From Patescibacteria group bacterium (lineage in GTDB: Bacteria; Patescibacteria; UBA1384; XYA2-FULL-43-10; 1-14-0-10-43-13), in NCBI GenBank assembly GCA_023484645.1, contig JAMCZZ010000037.1, positions 1 to 45,659 of the forward strand: 45,659 nt of DNA, given 5' to 3'. The notes beneath the pieces were generated by a model. It had not been told where the DNA came from, made no database searches, and saw only the letters and a program-made list of their open reading frames with translations. The first letter of the stretch is position 1, and the number at the start of each line of letters is the position of its first letter. A program made the position numbers and the translations under genes. Positions 24,711-32,504 of this stretch are shown in pieces.

Positions 24711-26240
24711 ATGATGGAATTTTCAAAGTTACAGAGAAAGCTGAGATTGAATAAAAAACTCTGTAATTTTAATTATAGAGGAGAAAGAACCTTTATAGTG
24801 CTCCCTGGTATTAACCATGCTAATTATGACATGGGGCTAGTTCCTGGATTGGAATTTTATGAAGAACGAATGCTGTTTTTTCTTTTTCTTCTACGATATA
24901 AGCGTACCAAAATAGTTTATATTACTTCAAAAAACTTCAATGAAAAATTATTTGACTATTATTTGGATTTGATTTCCGCTAATAGAAGAGATTTCAATAA
25001 CAAAAAAAAACGCTTTGTTCATATCGAGATTGATAATGACAATAATGTTGCTCTTGTTCAAAAAATCCTAAATGATGAAAAAGCAATTAAACAAATTAGA
25101 AATACTATTGCACCGAAAGTGACTGTGTTGCGCTGTTATAACGCTACGAAGCTAGAAAGGGAATTGGCATTGAAATTGAACATCCCTATTTTTAGCTCGC
25201 TGGAAAAACATGATTTTGTTGGAACTAAAAGCGGTGGAAGAAAAGTATTTAAACTCTCTAAAACCAACGTCATCCCTGGATTTGAAGGGCTTGGGTCAAC
25301 AGAAGAACTTTATGACGCCATAATTAAGCTGATAAAAAATTATCCTGAAAGTGAAAAGTTGGTTATAAAATTAGACTCAACAGCATCAGGGTCTGGAAAT
25401 GCTTTATTTAAAGTCAAAGAATTTATTGCCACAAATTCTATTAATTTAGAAAAAATAAAAAACCAGGAACTAAAAGAAAAAATAAAAAATGGCTTTAAAG
25501 ATTTTTTAATCAGACAAGAGGTTGGACCCAGTTTTGAAGAATATCTGAACCTTTTTAATAAAATGGGGGGAATTGTTGAACTATTTATCGACCAAAAAAT
25601 AAAATATTCACCTAGTGTTCAAGCATTTATTAACGCCGGAGGGAAAGCCAGCATAATATCTACTCACGAACAAATTCTGGGAGGGAAAGGGAAACAAGAA
25701 TATCTCGGGTGTTCTTTCCCAAGCTTAGCTTCTCATCGTAAACAAATTATTAAAGAAGCCAGAAAGATCACAGATTGGATGGTCAAAAAGAGAATGATGG
25801 GCAATTTTGGTATTGATTTTGTGGTTGTTTATGATAGGAATGGCAAAATGAAAATCTACCCAATCGAGATTAATTTAAGAAAAGGCGGCACAACTCATCC
25901 TTTTAGAATCGCTTATTTCTTAACAGGTGCTAGATACAACCAAGCCAAAGGTTTACTCATGTGTGGCAAGGTTCCCATTTACTACAGTGCTATGGACCTT
26001 GTTAGATCTCCAAATTATTACGAAATTAAGGCTGATAAATTAGTTGAATTAATTCATGATAGTAAAATCAGCTTTAACAAGAACACAAAAAAAGGTGTTT
26101 TGGTTTATATGCCAGGCGTGGTTGAAAATCATGGCTTTTTCGGTGCCATTTGTATTGGCCACAGCGACCGTGAAGTAAAGCGCATTTACAACCAAATGAT
26201 AAAATTAATCAATTCAAATATAAATCTCTTAAAAAAATAG
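24711..26240 (+). CDS. PGM1-like peptide ligase (pre-ATP-grasp plus ATP-grasp)
   Basis: 509 aa. The N-terminal FIVLPGINHANYDMGLVPGLEFYEERMLF and KIVYITS segments resemble the pre-ATP-grasp domain of peptide ligases related to pheganomycin synthetase PGM1. The ATP-grasp half shows LEKHDFVGTKSGGRKVFK, VIKLDSTASGSGN, the EINLRKGGTTHPFR metal/phosphate region (about 390-403), and a conserved tail. An AAAGGAAG ribosome site precedes tandem ATGs. PGM1-type enzymes join peptides or amino acids to a carboxylate. Its substrate here is unknown. It is divergent from the RimK-like ligase and its stop abuts the galT stop with no gap. Confidence 0.78.
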   Translation: MMEFSKLQRKLRLNKKLCNFNYRGERTFIVLPGINHANYDMGLVPGLEFYEERMLFFLFLLRYKRTKIVYITSKNFNEKLFDYYLDLISANRRDFNNKKKRFVHIEIDNDNNVALVQKILNDEKAIKQIRNTIAPKVTVLRCYNATKLERELALKLNIPIFSSLEKHDFVGTKSGGRKVFKLSKTNVIPGFEGLGSTEELYDAIIKLIKNYPESEKLVIKLDSTASGSGNALFKVKEFIATNSINLEKIKNQELKEKIKNGFKDFLIRQEVGPSFEEYLNLFNKMGGIVELFIDQKIKYSPSVQAFINAGGKASIISTHEQILGGKGKQEYLGCSFPSLASHRKQIIKEARKITDWMVKKRMMGNFGIDFVVVYDRNGKMKIYPIEINLRKGGTTHPFRIAYFLTGARYNQAKGLLMCGKVPIYYSAMDLVRSPNYYEIKADKLVELIHDSKISFNKNTKKGVLVYMPGVVENHGFFGAICIGHSDREVKRIYNQMIKLINSNINLLKK

Positions 26241-27239
26241 TTATTTTCTACTCTTTTTGCCCTTTAAATAATCTGCGGCTTCTTCTGGAGCCATTACATT
26301 TATTATCACCTCACTGCCCAATTCAAAACCGCCAAAAGTAGAGACTCTTGGAACAATTTCCAGATGCCAGTGATACGATTCGGAATCTCCCTGAATTGTC
26401 GGCAATGTATGAATATAGAAATTAAGAGGCGGATTCTCAAGCGTCTTATCCAGTTTATAAAGACATTCCATTAATGCACCTGAAAATTCAGTCATGCTTG
26501 TCTCTGAAGTTTTTTCAAATTGACTCTCATGTTTTTTTGGTAATATCCATGTTTCGAAAGGAAAACGAGAAGCAAAAAATTCAACTGCTATGAAATGTGC
26601 ATTTTCATACAAAATACGGGTTTTTTCTTTAAGTTCATGTTGGATCATATCGCAATAGACACAAGCGCCGTTAATGCCATAATATCTTTCCGCTCCAATC
26701 ATTTCTTTACCGACCATATTTGAAATAATCCCGGAAGAGAAAATTTGGGCATGAGGATGGTCAATGGAGGCTCCTGATTCAGCCCCATGATTGTAAATTG
26801 GCATAATGGAAACCACTTGTTCGTGTTCGCTCATCCAAATATATCTTTGTCTTATCGTCTCCAACATTTCATTGGCTAAAGATTTCGGAAATTTTGGGAG
26901 AGAAAGAGAATGATCTTTAATAATAACAACCTCATGGTCGCCTATTGACGGCTTCGCTCGATAAAAGCCGGCCTCAGGATAAAAACTTCGAACACTTTTT
27001 TTACTTTCATCTTCCACAAAAGCCGGGTATCGGTTTTCCACCACATATATATTGTCGGTTTCACTTTTTCTTACTTTTTCATTCTGCTTATACCCCTCCG
27101 ATCCAACGCAAAAAGGACAATTTGTTTTGTCAGCAACTTTTACGCTCTTTGGAATAACGAAGTCCTGAGGTCTTTTTGCCCTCTCTGGAGCAATAACTAC
27201 CCAATCGCCGGTAATAATATTTTGTCTTAATTGAGGCAC
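26241..27239 (-). CDS. galT: Galactose-1-phosphate uridylyltransferase
   Basis: 332 aa, GTG start with GGAGGG 5 bases upstream. The N-terminal MPQLRQNIITGDWVVIAPER, zinc-type CPFC (41-44) and the catalytic HPHAQ (161-165; His163 is the nucleotidyl carrier by family analogy), and the closing WHLEIVPR motif are all typical. It interconverts UDP-glucose and galactose 1-phosphate, or acts on related sugar phosphates; in minimal genomes it may serve as a general nucleotidyltransferase for surface sugars. Neighbouring sugar genes support this. Confidence 0.93.
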   Translation of the reverse strand: MPQLRQNIITGDWVVIAPERAKRPQDFVIPKSVKVADKTNCPFCVGSEGYKQNEKVRKSETDNIYVVENRYPAFVEDESKKSVRSFYPEAGFYRAKPSIGDHEVVIIKDHSLSLPKFPKSLANEMLETIRQRYIWMSEHEQVVSIMPIYNHGAESGASIDHPHAQIFSSGIISNMVGKEMIGAERYYGINGACVYCDMIQHELKEKTRILYENAHFIAVEFFASRFPFETWILPKKHESQFEKTSETSMTEFSGALMECLYKLDKTLENPPLNFYIHTLPTIQGDSESYHWHLEIVPRVSTFGGFELGSEVIINVMAPEEAADYLKGKKSRK

Positions 27240-27273
27240 GGTTCCCTCCGGTCAATTATAAATTTTAAATTAA

Positions 27274-27765
27274 TTATTTCTCAATCCACTTTGCAGTCTG
27301 TGCATGGCAGATTGCTACGCCAATTGCATCTGCGGCATCATCTGGTTTCGGACATTCCTTCAAAGAACAAGTTATGCGGACCATTTCCTGCATTTGTTTT
27401 TTATCGGCCCGCCCATAACCGGTTAATGCCTGTTTCACTTGAAGAGGAGTATATTCGTAAACCGGCACACCGTTAGACATCGCAGAGATAATAGCGGCTC
27501 CTCTTGCTTGAGCCACACTCATTACTGTTTTTTGATTTTTAAAGAAAAACAACTCTTCGATCGCAATGCAATCGGGTTTATTTTTTTTAATTATATCACA
27601 CAAAGAATCGTAAATTATCAAAAGCCTATCCGGTAAAGGAGAATTTGCCTTAGTTCTAATGCATCCATATTTTAATGGCTTAATTTTACCTGAATTCTTT
27701 TCGATCAATCCCCAGCCAAGAATACCGGTGCCAGGATCAATGCCGAGAATTTTTATATTTTTCAT
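27274..27765 (-). CDS. ruvC: RuvC, Holliday junction resolvase
   Basis: 163 aa. The four acidic catalytic residues are in place: Asp10 in LGIDPGTG, Glu70 in AIEELFFFKN, and Asp143 and Asp146 in DDAADAIG. It cleaves Holliday junctions delivered by RuvAB. Located between galT and the YebC-like gene, the classical yebC-ruvC order. The 76-base spacer upstream contains an 11-bp inverted repeat (27780-27790 with 27833-27843). Confidence 0.96.
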   Translation of the reverse strand: MKNIKILGIDPGTGILGWGLIEKNSGKIKPLKYGCIRTKANSPLPDRLLIIYDSLCDIIKKNKPDCIAIEELFFFKNQKTVMSVAQARGAAIISAMSNGVPVYEYTPLQVKQALTGYGRADKKQMQEMVRITCSLKECPKPDDAADAIGVAICHAQTAKWIEK

Positions 27766-27779
27766 AAAAAAAACTTCAC

Positions 27780-27843
27780 AAATGGATAGCTAATTTACTA
27801 ATTATTCGTATATTAGCCATTGGTTCAAATTCGCTATCCATTT
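27780..27843 (-). repeat. Long-loop inverted repeat between yebC-like and ruvC genes
   Basis: AAATGGATAGC (27780-27790) is mirrored at 27833-27843 with a 42-base AT-rich interior. The distal arm includes the stop codon of the yebC-like gene. It could be a leader structure for ruvC or an intergenic processing site. Confidence 0.45.
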
Positions 27844-28570
27844 ATATATTTAAATTTGTAAAAACGTTATTCACATCATCCAAATCATCGATCTTATCAA
27901 CTAAATTTAAAATGGTTTGTTTTCTATCATCCGGCAGGTCAACGAGCGTTTCTGCAATTTGAGTAAATTCTGCAGAATCAATTGCAATGCCGGTATCTTC
28001 TAAAGCTTTTTTAACTGGATGTAACGATTGAAAAGTTGTTTCAATCACATATAAGTTTTCTTCTTTTTCAAAATTTTCCGCTCCAGATTCAATGATTGCC
28101 AATTCAAGCTCCTCACCTTTTATTGAGCTTTTACTTTCGTCAATAATTATCTGACCGATTTTTTTAAATAAATATGAAACGCTTCCAGCAGTGGCAAGCG
28201 TACCACCAGCTTTATTCAATAATGCTTTAATCTCTCCTAGAGTGCGATTTTTATTGTCGGTTAAGCATTCAATTAGCATTGCTATGCCAAAAGGAGCATA
28301 CGCTTCATAGATAACCTCTTCGATCTGAGACCCTCCGCCTTCACCTAGTCCGCGTTTTATAGCTCGGTCAATGTTGTCTTTGGGCATGCTAGCAGCCCTT
28401 GCAGTTTCAATTGCCATACGAAGAGAAGGATTCATTGCTGGATCACCGCTCTTGCCATCACGAGCCGCAATTGTAACCAATTTAGCAAGTTTAGTAAAAA
28501 TCTTGCCGCGCTTTGCGTCAATTAGCTCTTTTTTTCTATGTGTTGTCGCCCATTTACTATGTCCAGACAT
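27842..28570 (-). CDS. YebC/PmpR-family regulator or ribosome-associated factor
   Basis: 242 aa from the ATG at 28570, chosen because it restores the family start MSGHSKWATTHRKKELIDAKRG and has TTTAGGAGC upstream; the open frame extends 14 codons further without support. Further signatures are IFTKLAKLVTIAARDG, MPKDNIDRAIKRG and YEAYAPFGIAMLIECLTDN. Members act as DNA-binding regulators, and some (TACO1/YebC2) relieve ribosome stalling on proline-rich stretches. Divergent from the PaaX/Cas2-like gene, with an ACGATCGT palindrome between them. Confidence 0.93.
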   Translation of the reverse strand: MSGHSKWATTHRKKELIDAKRGKIFTKLAKLVTIAARDGKSGDPAMNPSLRMAIETARAASMPKDNIDRAIKRGLGEGGGSQIEEVIYEAYAPFGIAMLIECLTDNKNRTLGEIKALLNKAGGTLATAGSVSYLFKKIGQIIIDESKSSIKGEELELAIIESGAENFEKEENLYVIETTFQSLHPVKKALEDTGIAIDSAEFTQIAETLVDLPDDRKQTILNLVDKIDDLDDVNNVFTNLNI

Positions 28571-28657
28571 TTTAGCTCCTAAACGTTTAAATCGTTTATA
28601 GTTTAGCTTCAAACGACCTATTTTTCAAGCTTGCTAGTTAGAATTACTCTAAATATG

Positions 28658-28667
28658 GACGATCGTT
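28658..28667. promoter_or_regulatory. Candidate operator GACGATCGTT between yebC-like and PaaX-like genes
   Basis: The decamer contains the perfect palindrome ACGATCGT (28659-28666) and lies 32 bases before the PaaX-like start. Its exact inverted copy AACGATCGTC occurs downstream of the same gene at 29255-29264. Related half-sites (AAACGATTTAAACGT on the minus strand around 28595-28580) lie next to the yebC-like start. Confidence 0.55.
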
Positions 28668-28698
28668 TAAAATTAGATTAAACTAAAATTAATGAAAA

Positions 28699-29235
28699 AT
28701 GAAAGAAGAATCACGAAAGAAATTTAAGAATTTTACCCTTGAAGTAATTGATTTATTTTTGGGTATACCAGAATCAATTGTTTATTCTTTTGATAGAAAA
28801 GAGTTCTATCGAATATTACAAGGAATGCCTACTGAAAAAGTTCTTACTTGTTCTAATATTAGTCATATAATAAGCAATTTTAAAAAGAACGGTTACATTG
28901 AAACCATAAAAAATTCTAATGGCCAATCGATTCAGTTCACGAAAAAAGCAAAGTTGGCCATCATAGATCAACTGGCAAAAAAATCAGAGGATGATAGAGG
29001 TTATAGATTCGTTTCTTTCGATATTCCGGAGACTATGAGAAAAAACCGAAATCAGTTTCGACGAACAATCAAAAGAATGGGATTTAGACAGATTCAAAAA
29101 AGTTTATGGGTTTGCAATAAAAACGTCGGTAATTTAATAGAACTTGCAGCCATTGAATATAATGTCAATGACTATGTCGTATACATCGCTTCAGATAGCT
29201 CAAATATTGATGAATACATTAGAAAAGTCCTGTAA
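28699..29235 (+). CDS. PaaX-like regulator: winged helix plus Cas2-like domain
   Basis: 178 aa. Residues about 10-95 form a winged-helix-like domain (FYRILQGMPTEKVLTCSNISHIISNFKKNGYIE). Residues about 98-178 match the ferredoxin-like PaaX C-terminal/Cas2 domain: YRFVSFDIPETMRKNRNQFR, RMGFRQIQKSLWVCNK and DYVVYIASDS. The FDIPE..R..R..LR..G pattern is shared with Cas2, and automated pipelines often label such CPR proteins Cas2. There is no CRISPR array or cas1 here, so a transcriptional role is more likely. It is flanked by inverted copies of GACGATCGTT, probable autoregulatory operators. Confidence 0.8.
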   Translation: MKEESRKKFKNFTLEVIDLFLGIPESIVYSFDRKEFYRILQGMPTEKVLTCSNISHIISNFKKNGYIETIKNSNGQSIQFTKKAKLAIIDQLAKKSEDDRGYRFVSFDIPETMRKNRNQFRRTIKRMGFRQIQKSLWVCNKNVGNLIELAAIEYNVNDYVVYIASDSSNIDEYIRKVL

Positions 29236-29239
29236 TCCT

Positions 29240-29279
29240 TTTACTATGATATTGAACGATCGTCTATAATCATAGTAAA
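29240..29279 (+). terminator. Hairpin after the PaaX-like gene carrying the operator in its loop
   Basis: TTTACTATGAT (29240-29250) pairs perfectly with ATCATAGTAAA (29269-29279). The 18-base interior contains GAACGATCGTC (29254-29264), the inverted partner of the upstream operator. The structure may terminate transcription, bind the regulator, or both. No T run follows. Confidence 0.5.
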
Positions 29280-29305
29280 TAATTATTAATCGATTGATAA
29301 ATTTA

Positions 29306-30244
29306 CTATTCTTTTACAATTCCCTGCTCTGAGAGGTTGAACTCAACTGTCCCATCACGGTCTGTACGATAGTATTGTATATTCGCTTTTTGCAATAGAT
29401 CTAGAGTTCCTGCATGAGGATGGCCAAATTTATTATCTGCACCGACACTAATCACCGCGAATTTTGGCTTCACGATATCTAGTAACTTTTGATTTGTTCC
29501 ATTTACAGAACCATGGTGGGCAACTTTTAAAATTTCTGATTGAAAAATATTATTGTTCGAAGCCGAAGGCTGAGAATTATTGTTTGCAGACTTCTCAGCA
29601 GGCACTTCGCTCTGCTTCGAAGAATAATAGCTAAACATCTCCTCTTGCCCATCGGTTTCAAGATCACCGGGCAATAATACACAATGATCAAAATAGCAAA
29701 ATCGGCTAACGAGTGAAGTATTGTTTAAATTATTATCCTCGGCTGATTTTCCAACATCTCTCTTTCCTGGCCATAGAAATCTAAGCTTGCCATTATCGAA
29801 CGGGGTAATCTCTTCTGCCACATCCGGCACTTCAAGAGAAATATTCTTTCCGCCAGCCGGCGGATTAATCTTGTCTAAAAATTCCAAATAAGCGTTGGTT
29901 GTGTGAATCACGCCCGTGCTATAGATTTTTCCAACCTCATACCGATCAAGTATCTGATTTATACCAACTAAATGGTCCGCATGGGGGTGGGTCAAAATGA
30001 CCACTTCGATTTTTCTATCAGTCAACGGCATTGCTTTGCCAATCTCTGATAGAATTTTGTCATCTGGTCCGCCATCAATTAATATCTGAAAATTTCCTTT
30101 TTCGATCAGAGCTGCATCACCCTGCCCTACATCAAAAAAGTAGATATTGCATCCAGTACCCGATGGGCTCCTAACAACTGCCACCCAAATGAAAACGGCA
30201 AGAGTAATGAGAAGGCTAAAAAATATTTTTGTAATCTTTGTCAT
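29306..30244 (-). CDS. ComEC/Rec2-type extracytoplasmic metallo-beta-lactamase domain protein
   Basis: 312 aa. A single N-terminal transmembrane helix (about 5-23) is followed by a metallo-hydrolase domain: FFDVGQGDAALIE, LTHPHADHLVGI, LLPGDLE, VAHHGSVNGTN and the terminal GHPHAGTLDLL. This corresponds to the C-terminal nuclease-like half of ComEC, here encoded separately. It overlaps the stop of the comEC channel gene by 4 bases (ATGA), so the two halves are co-translated. A polar Ser/Asn/Glu insertion (about 205-230) appears to derive from a GAGCGAAGTG-type repeat. Predicted role: processing of incoming DNA. Confidence 0.9.
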   Translation of the reverse strand: MTKITKIFFSLLITLAVFIWVAVVRSPSGTGCNIYFFDVGQGDAALIEKGNFQILIDGGPDDKILSEIGKAMPLTDRKIEVVILTHPHADHLVGINQILDRYEVGKIYSTGVIHTTNAYLEFLDKINPPAGGKNISLEVPDVAEEITPFDNGKLRFLWPGKRDVGKSAEDNNLNNTSLVSRFCYFDHCVLLPGDLETDGQEEMFSYYSSKQSEVPAEKSANNNSQPSASNNNIFQSEILKVAHHGSVNGTNQKLLDIVKPKFAVISVGADNKFGHPHAGTLDLLQKANIQYYRTDRDGTVEFNLSEQGIVKE

Positions 30245-31755
30245 AAGATCTTAACCTTAAGCTTTTTAGCTAACCAAGTAAAATAACAAGCGATCAGCAA
30301 ATACAGCATCAAGCCAATTGCCCAAAGTCCGCTTTTTATTTCAAAAGAAGCAAACGGGATTTTTGATAATGTCATTACTATTTTGATTATAAACTCCAAA
30401 CATGGCCAAAGAAAAAAAGATAGCGCTTTACCCAACGGATAAAATATAATTCCGCCCAATCCTGCCAGAAACGCCAAGCCCATAGACAAAGGCACAATCC
30501 AGAGGACCAAAACATTTGCAACTGGAGAAATGAGAGAAAATCGGCCGAAAGCAGTCAAAATCAGCGGAGCAACCATAATTTGAGCGCTCAAAGTCTCAGT
30601 CAAAGGGTTTTTTATGAAATTAGGTATTTTTTTGTATTTATCTTTCTCAAATAATTTTTGAATGATTGGAGAAAGATAGATTATACCAGCAAAAGCAAGG
30701 AATGAAAGCTGAAAACCGATGTCGGACCGAAACAAAAAAGGATTTAATATTAGCATAATAACCGCCGCCAGAAGGATTAAATTTGTAAAATCAGCCTGCC
30801 TTCCGATCGTTTTTCCAAAAATCACCATTAAAGAAAATATGGCAGCCCGTACAACACTCGAAGCAGCTCCGGTTAAAATCACAAAACCAATTGCTATTAA
30901 TGCGCCAACTGCAAAAACCTGCTTCCTGTTTAAATATCCAAGGAGAAGTTCGCCAAGAACCACTAAAATTATTGTGATGTTGTAGCCGGAGAGCGCGATG
31001 ATGTGGGTTAAGCCGGTCACGCTTAGGGCTTCATTAAAGTAATCGGGAATATTTCTTTTTATGCCCAAAATTAAGCCGGCGGCCAATGAGGCATGCGGTT
31101 CGGGCAGAATTTGGTTTAGTGATTTTTCAAAAGCAGTAGAGACTGAATACAAAGATTTTATCGTTTTTTCTTTTACGGATAATTCAGTGGGGGTTTGTTC
31201 AATATTTTTTGGTTGGTTTACAACACCAAAAATTAAAGATTTCTTCAAATATCTGCCATAGTCAAACCCACTAATGATTCCAGGCTTTTCTACTTTGCCT
31301 TTAAGCTTAATAATATCGCCATATTCATAAGCCGGATAATGAGGCAGAGAGATCTGAATGTTTGCCGGCCTTTTGAGATTTAGATCAGAATCGTTTAGAG
31401 TTTGGATCACAACTTTTTGCGATTTAAAATCGATCTCTGGCTTTTTGATAATTTTACCCGTTATCATAACTTCTTTGTCGTAAGTTAATTCGGGTTTATT
31501 TCTAGAATCAAAAAGAGAATAATGGCCGATTCCAAGAAACAATGCGAAAAAGGCAAAGCAAAAGATTGCCAATATGAAATTTTTGTAAAGAAGATTAAAT
31601 AATCCAGCTAAGATCAAGGAAATCATTGCAGTCAATAAAATCGTCCACGATCTATCAAAGTCAATATTAACAAAAGATGCAATTGTAATACTAAACAAGA
31701 AAAAAAGAGCCAGAAGAGTAAATATTCTAAATGCTGGAATTTTCTCACTTACCAT
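30241..31755 (-). CDS. comEC: ComEC/Rec2 DNA-uptake channel (membrane half)
   Basis: 504 aa from the ATG at 31755; the frame runs 14 codons further to 31797. The shorter start is preferred because TATTAT (31767-31762) ends 6 bases before it, fitting a leaderless transcript. The protein has N-terminal helices and an OB-like DUF4131 region (about 80-180), then the Competence domain with about eight helices, including HIIALSGYNITIILVVL, GAASSVVRAAIF and DIGFQLSFLAFAGI. It forms the inner-membrane channel for single-stranded DNA in natural transformation. The hydrolase half is the next gene. Confidence 0.92.
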   Translation of the reverse strand: MVSEKIPAFRIFTLLALFFLFSITIASFVNIDFDRSWTILLTAMISLILAGLFNLLYKNFILAIFCFAFFALFLGIGHYSLFDSRNKPELTYDKEVMITGKIIKKPEIDFKSQKVVIQTLNDSDLNLKRPANIQISLPHYPAYEYGDIIKLKGKVEKPGIISGFDYGRYLKKSLIFGVVNQPKNIEQTPTELSVKEKTIKSLYSVSTAFEKSLNQILPEPHASLAAGLILGIKRNIPDYFNEALSVTGLTHIIALSGYNITIILVVLGELLLGYLNRKQVFAVGALIAIGFVILTGAASSVVRAAIFSLMVIFGKTIGRQADFTNLILLAAVIMLILNPFLFRSDIGFQLSFLAFAGIIYLSPIIQKLFEKDKYKKIPNFIKNPLTETLSAQIMVAPLILTAFGRFSLISPVANVLVLWIVPLSMGLAFLAGLGGIIFYPLGKALSFFLWPCLEFIIKIVMTLSKIPFASFEIKSGLWAIGLMLYLLIACYFTWLAKKLKVKIL

Positions 31756-31761
31756 ACCTAA

Positions 31762-31789
31762 ATAATACGCTAATTTATTATTCGAGCAA
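31762..31789 (-). promoter_or_regulatory. Predicted comEC promoter giving a leaderless mRNA
   Basis: Minus-strand TTGCTC (31789-31784), 16-base spacer, TATTAT (31767-31762), then the ATG 6 bases later (31755). This puts the start codon at or next to the transcript 5' end and explains the absence of a ribosome-binding site. Confidence 0.45.
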
Positions 31790-31842
31790 TCAAGCATTGC
31801 GAATTTCGATAAGGTATAAAGATATTTAATAAATGTTATGTT

Positions 31843-31862
31843 TTTATCGCATATGCGATAAA
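31843..31862. promoter_or_regulatory. Perfect 20-bp palindrome between comEC and grpE
   Basis: TTTATCGCATATGCGATAAA is fully self-complementary. A related TTATCG half-site occurs at 31812-31807 (minus strand) as part of TTATCGAAATTCGC. The pair sits between the divergent comEC and grpE promoters, so it may be the operator of an unidentified repressor. It does not match CIRCE. Confidence 0.55.
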
Positions 31863-31919
31863 TTTATTACATTTTGGATTTTTTAGAGAGAGCGGGGAAT
31901 GATTATAATATTAAGTCAC

Positions 31920-31947
31920 TTGTTTTTGGGGGATTTTTTGATAAAAT
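31920..31947 (+). promoter_or_regulatory. Promoter of grpE
   Basis: TTGTTT (31920-31925), a 16-base spacer and TAAAAT (31942-31947) form a sigma70-like promoter. The predicted start near 31954 excludes the longer grpE frame at 31899 and supports the ATG at 31974. Confidence 0.55.
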
Positions 31948-31973
31948 CTAAACGAGTTAATCAGGAAAACATT

Positions 31974-32477
31974 ATGACAAAAAAAGAAAAACACCAAGAC
32001 AATTCTAAAATGGAAGAGATCGAAAACAAGATCGCCGAACTTACATCCGGCTGGCAAAGAACCCAAGCCGATTTTATAAATTACAAAAAACAAGTTAATG
32101 AGGAAAGAGCGAAGTTCTGCAGAACAGCAAATTCTGATTTAGTCTATGAGCTTCTGCCTGTTTTGGATAATTTCCAATTGGCTGCCAGACATATTCCAGA
32201 AAATTTGGAAAATGACAATTGGGCGCAGGGAATCAAACAAATTGAAAAACAATTTGAAGATATTTTAACCTCCGTCGGGCTGAAGAGAATAGAATCAGTT
32301 GGGCAACACTTTAATCCGGAATTCCACGAAGCGGTTGAAGAAGTGGAATCCGACAAGCCTGAAGGAGAAATTGTTGAAGAAGTCCTAGCTGGATATAAAT
32401 TTGATAATGATGTTTTAAGACCTGCTAAAGTGAGGGTCTCCAAGGGAGACACTCATGGTGAGCGAAGCGAAGCGTAG
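31974..32477 (+). CDS. grpE: GrpE, nucleotide exchange factor for DnaK
   Basis: 167 aa from the ATG at 31974, chosen for its CAGGAAAAC ribosome site and because the longer frame begins upstream of the promoter. A charged N-terminal coiled coil (about 10-70) leads to DFINYKKQVNEER, VYELLPVLDNFQLA and the beta-domain FNPEFHEAVEEVES...VLAGYKFDNDVLRPAKVRVSK. GrpE dimers release ADP from DnaK. The last residues (THGERSEA) come from a GAGCGAAGCGAAGCG repeat and are probably not part of the conserved protein. Confidence 0.95.
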   Translation: MTKKEKHQDNSKMEEIENKIAELTSGWQRTQADFINYKKQVNEERAKFCRTANSDLVYELLPVLDNFQLAARHIPENLENDNWAQGIKQIEKQFEDILTSVGLKRIESVGQHFNPEFHEAVEEVESDKPEGEIVEEVLAGYKFDNDVLRPAKVRVSKGDTHGERSEA

Positions 32478-32504
32478 TCGAATCCATCTTAAATAGGGAA
32501 ATAA

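Noticed and set aside
28699..29235. Cas2 of a CRISPR-Cas system
   Set aside because: The C-terminal domain is Cas2-like, but an N-terminal winged helix, the absence of cas1 and of any repeat-spacer array, and palindromic operators point to a PaaX-type regulator.
31899..31973. 25-residue N-terminal extension of GrpE
   Set aside because: It begins upstream of the predicted promoter -10 and lacks a ribosome site, while the ATG at 31974 has one.
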